Assembly: GCA_023055355.1 (NCBI GenBank)
Contig: JALJCS010000004.1
Span: 17,018,001 to 17,082,000 of the forward strand
Reading direction: 5' to 3'
Length of the DNA: 64,000 nucleotides
Source of the DNA: Agelaius tricolor
Lineage: Eukaryota; Chordata; Aves; Passeriformes; Icteridae
A model generated the notes under the pieces. The model did no database searches and had not been told where the DNA came from. It saw only the letters and a program-made list of their open reading frames with translations. Within the stretch, counting starts at the first letter, position 1. The number at the start of each line of letters is the position of its first letter. Both the position numbers and the translations under genes were made by a program. Of this stretch, positions 63,640 to 64,000 are shown in pieces.

Positions 63640-64000
63640 CTTTCTCAGTGGGTGAAGGGTTGAGCTTTAAGGAGTAGGGGTATCAGCCCAGGCTCCATTG
63701 GGAGAGTCAGGCGTCGGTCCTCTGTATATCGCAACCTGAGAGTTCACTAACTCTGATGTGTATGTTTTAACCTGGGGAAATCCTCTGTGGCCTTTTACGC
63801 TGTCCCACTGGTGGTGAAGCCAGCTGGACTGGTGAAGCAGAGAGCAGAGTTGTTCCTGACAGGGGCTGTCTGGGAGAAAACCTTTGTCCTGGAAAGTAAA
63901 AACTTGCTCCTGTTCCTCATGTCTAAAAGCTTGCTGAGTTGGGATACATGTTGGAGGGGGCAGAAGGATGTGCTGTGGGTCCCCAGGAGGGACTGCAAGA
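63640..64000. other. Unidentified GC-richer block running off the window end
   Basis: Roughly half G+C, in contrast to the AT-rich DNA to its left. On the plus strand one frame is open from just after a TGA near 63757 to the last base (about 80 codons), without a convincing start. It contains a stretch near the end reading WDTCWRGQKDVLWVPRRDCK that I do not recognise. A minus-strand frame (63795-63998) overlaps it. Composition and abrupt onset suggest an inserted repeat or LTR-like element cut by the window edge, but an exon cannot be excluded. Confidence 0.35.

Overview
This window is vertebrate nuclear DNA, most likely from a bird and probably a songbird. It is about 60-65% A+T by eye and almost devoid of coding sequence. 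It carries several truncated CR1 LINE fragments in the form typical of bird genomes, plus endogenous-retrovirus LTRs of bird types. The one protein-coding exon I can support encodes the Ras-family GTPase DIRAS2 (199 aa, intact). From memory, DIRAS2 is Z-linked in birds and its 3' side faces a large gene desert toward GADD45G. The near-emptiness of the right-hand 47 kb fits that, but synteny cannot be confirmed from this sequence alone.

Layout. 1-12290 is noncoding and is presumed to be the intron (or upstream region) before the DIRAS2 coding exon. It contains a 28-bp tandem repeat (5638-5721) and an isolated GC/CpG-rich block (about 8881-9240) that nothing else explains. 12291 to about 16340 is the DIRAS2 terminal exon: a strong splice acceptor, a short 5'UTR, the whole CDS at 12330-12929, and a 3'UTR of about 3.4 kb ending at a well-formed poly(A) signal. 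An old MIR-like SINE lies inside that 3'UTR in reverse orientation.

From 16340 to 64000 I find no protein-coding gene. Identified pieces are an older ERVL-type LTR (18775-19985, +) split by a younger ERVK-type LTR (18846-19470, -) with a 6-bp target duplication; CR1 fragments at about 23434 (+), 27640, 30693, 33826 and 60775 (all -); an ERVL-type solo LTR at 40480-41032 (+) with a perfect 5-bp target duplication; a second LTR-derived segment facing it from 41504 (-); an AT-dinucleotide array at 47250-47545; A/C-only and T/G-only low-complexity blocks; and a duplicated short palindrome at 52007-52059. The last 350 bp is a GC-richer block with a reading frame open to the window edge that I could not identify.

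I found no sign of a novel multi-gene system, CRISPR array, operon or prokaryotic feature. The more interesting points are the CpG-rich block upstream of DIRAS2, the SINE inside its 3'UTR, the nested LTRs, the duplicated palindrome and a few stretches that look like regulatory elements. All repeat family calls rest on recalled consensus patterns, not on a database search.
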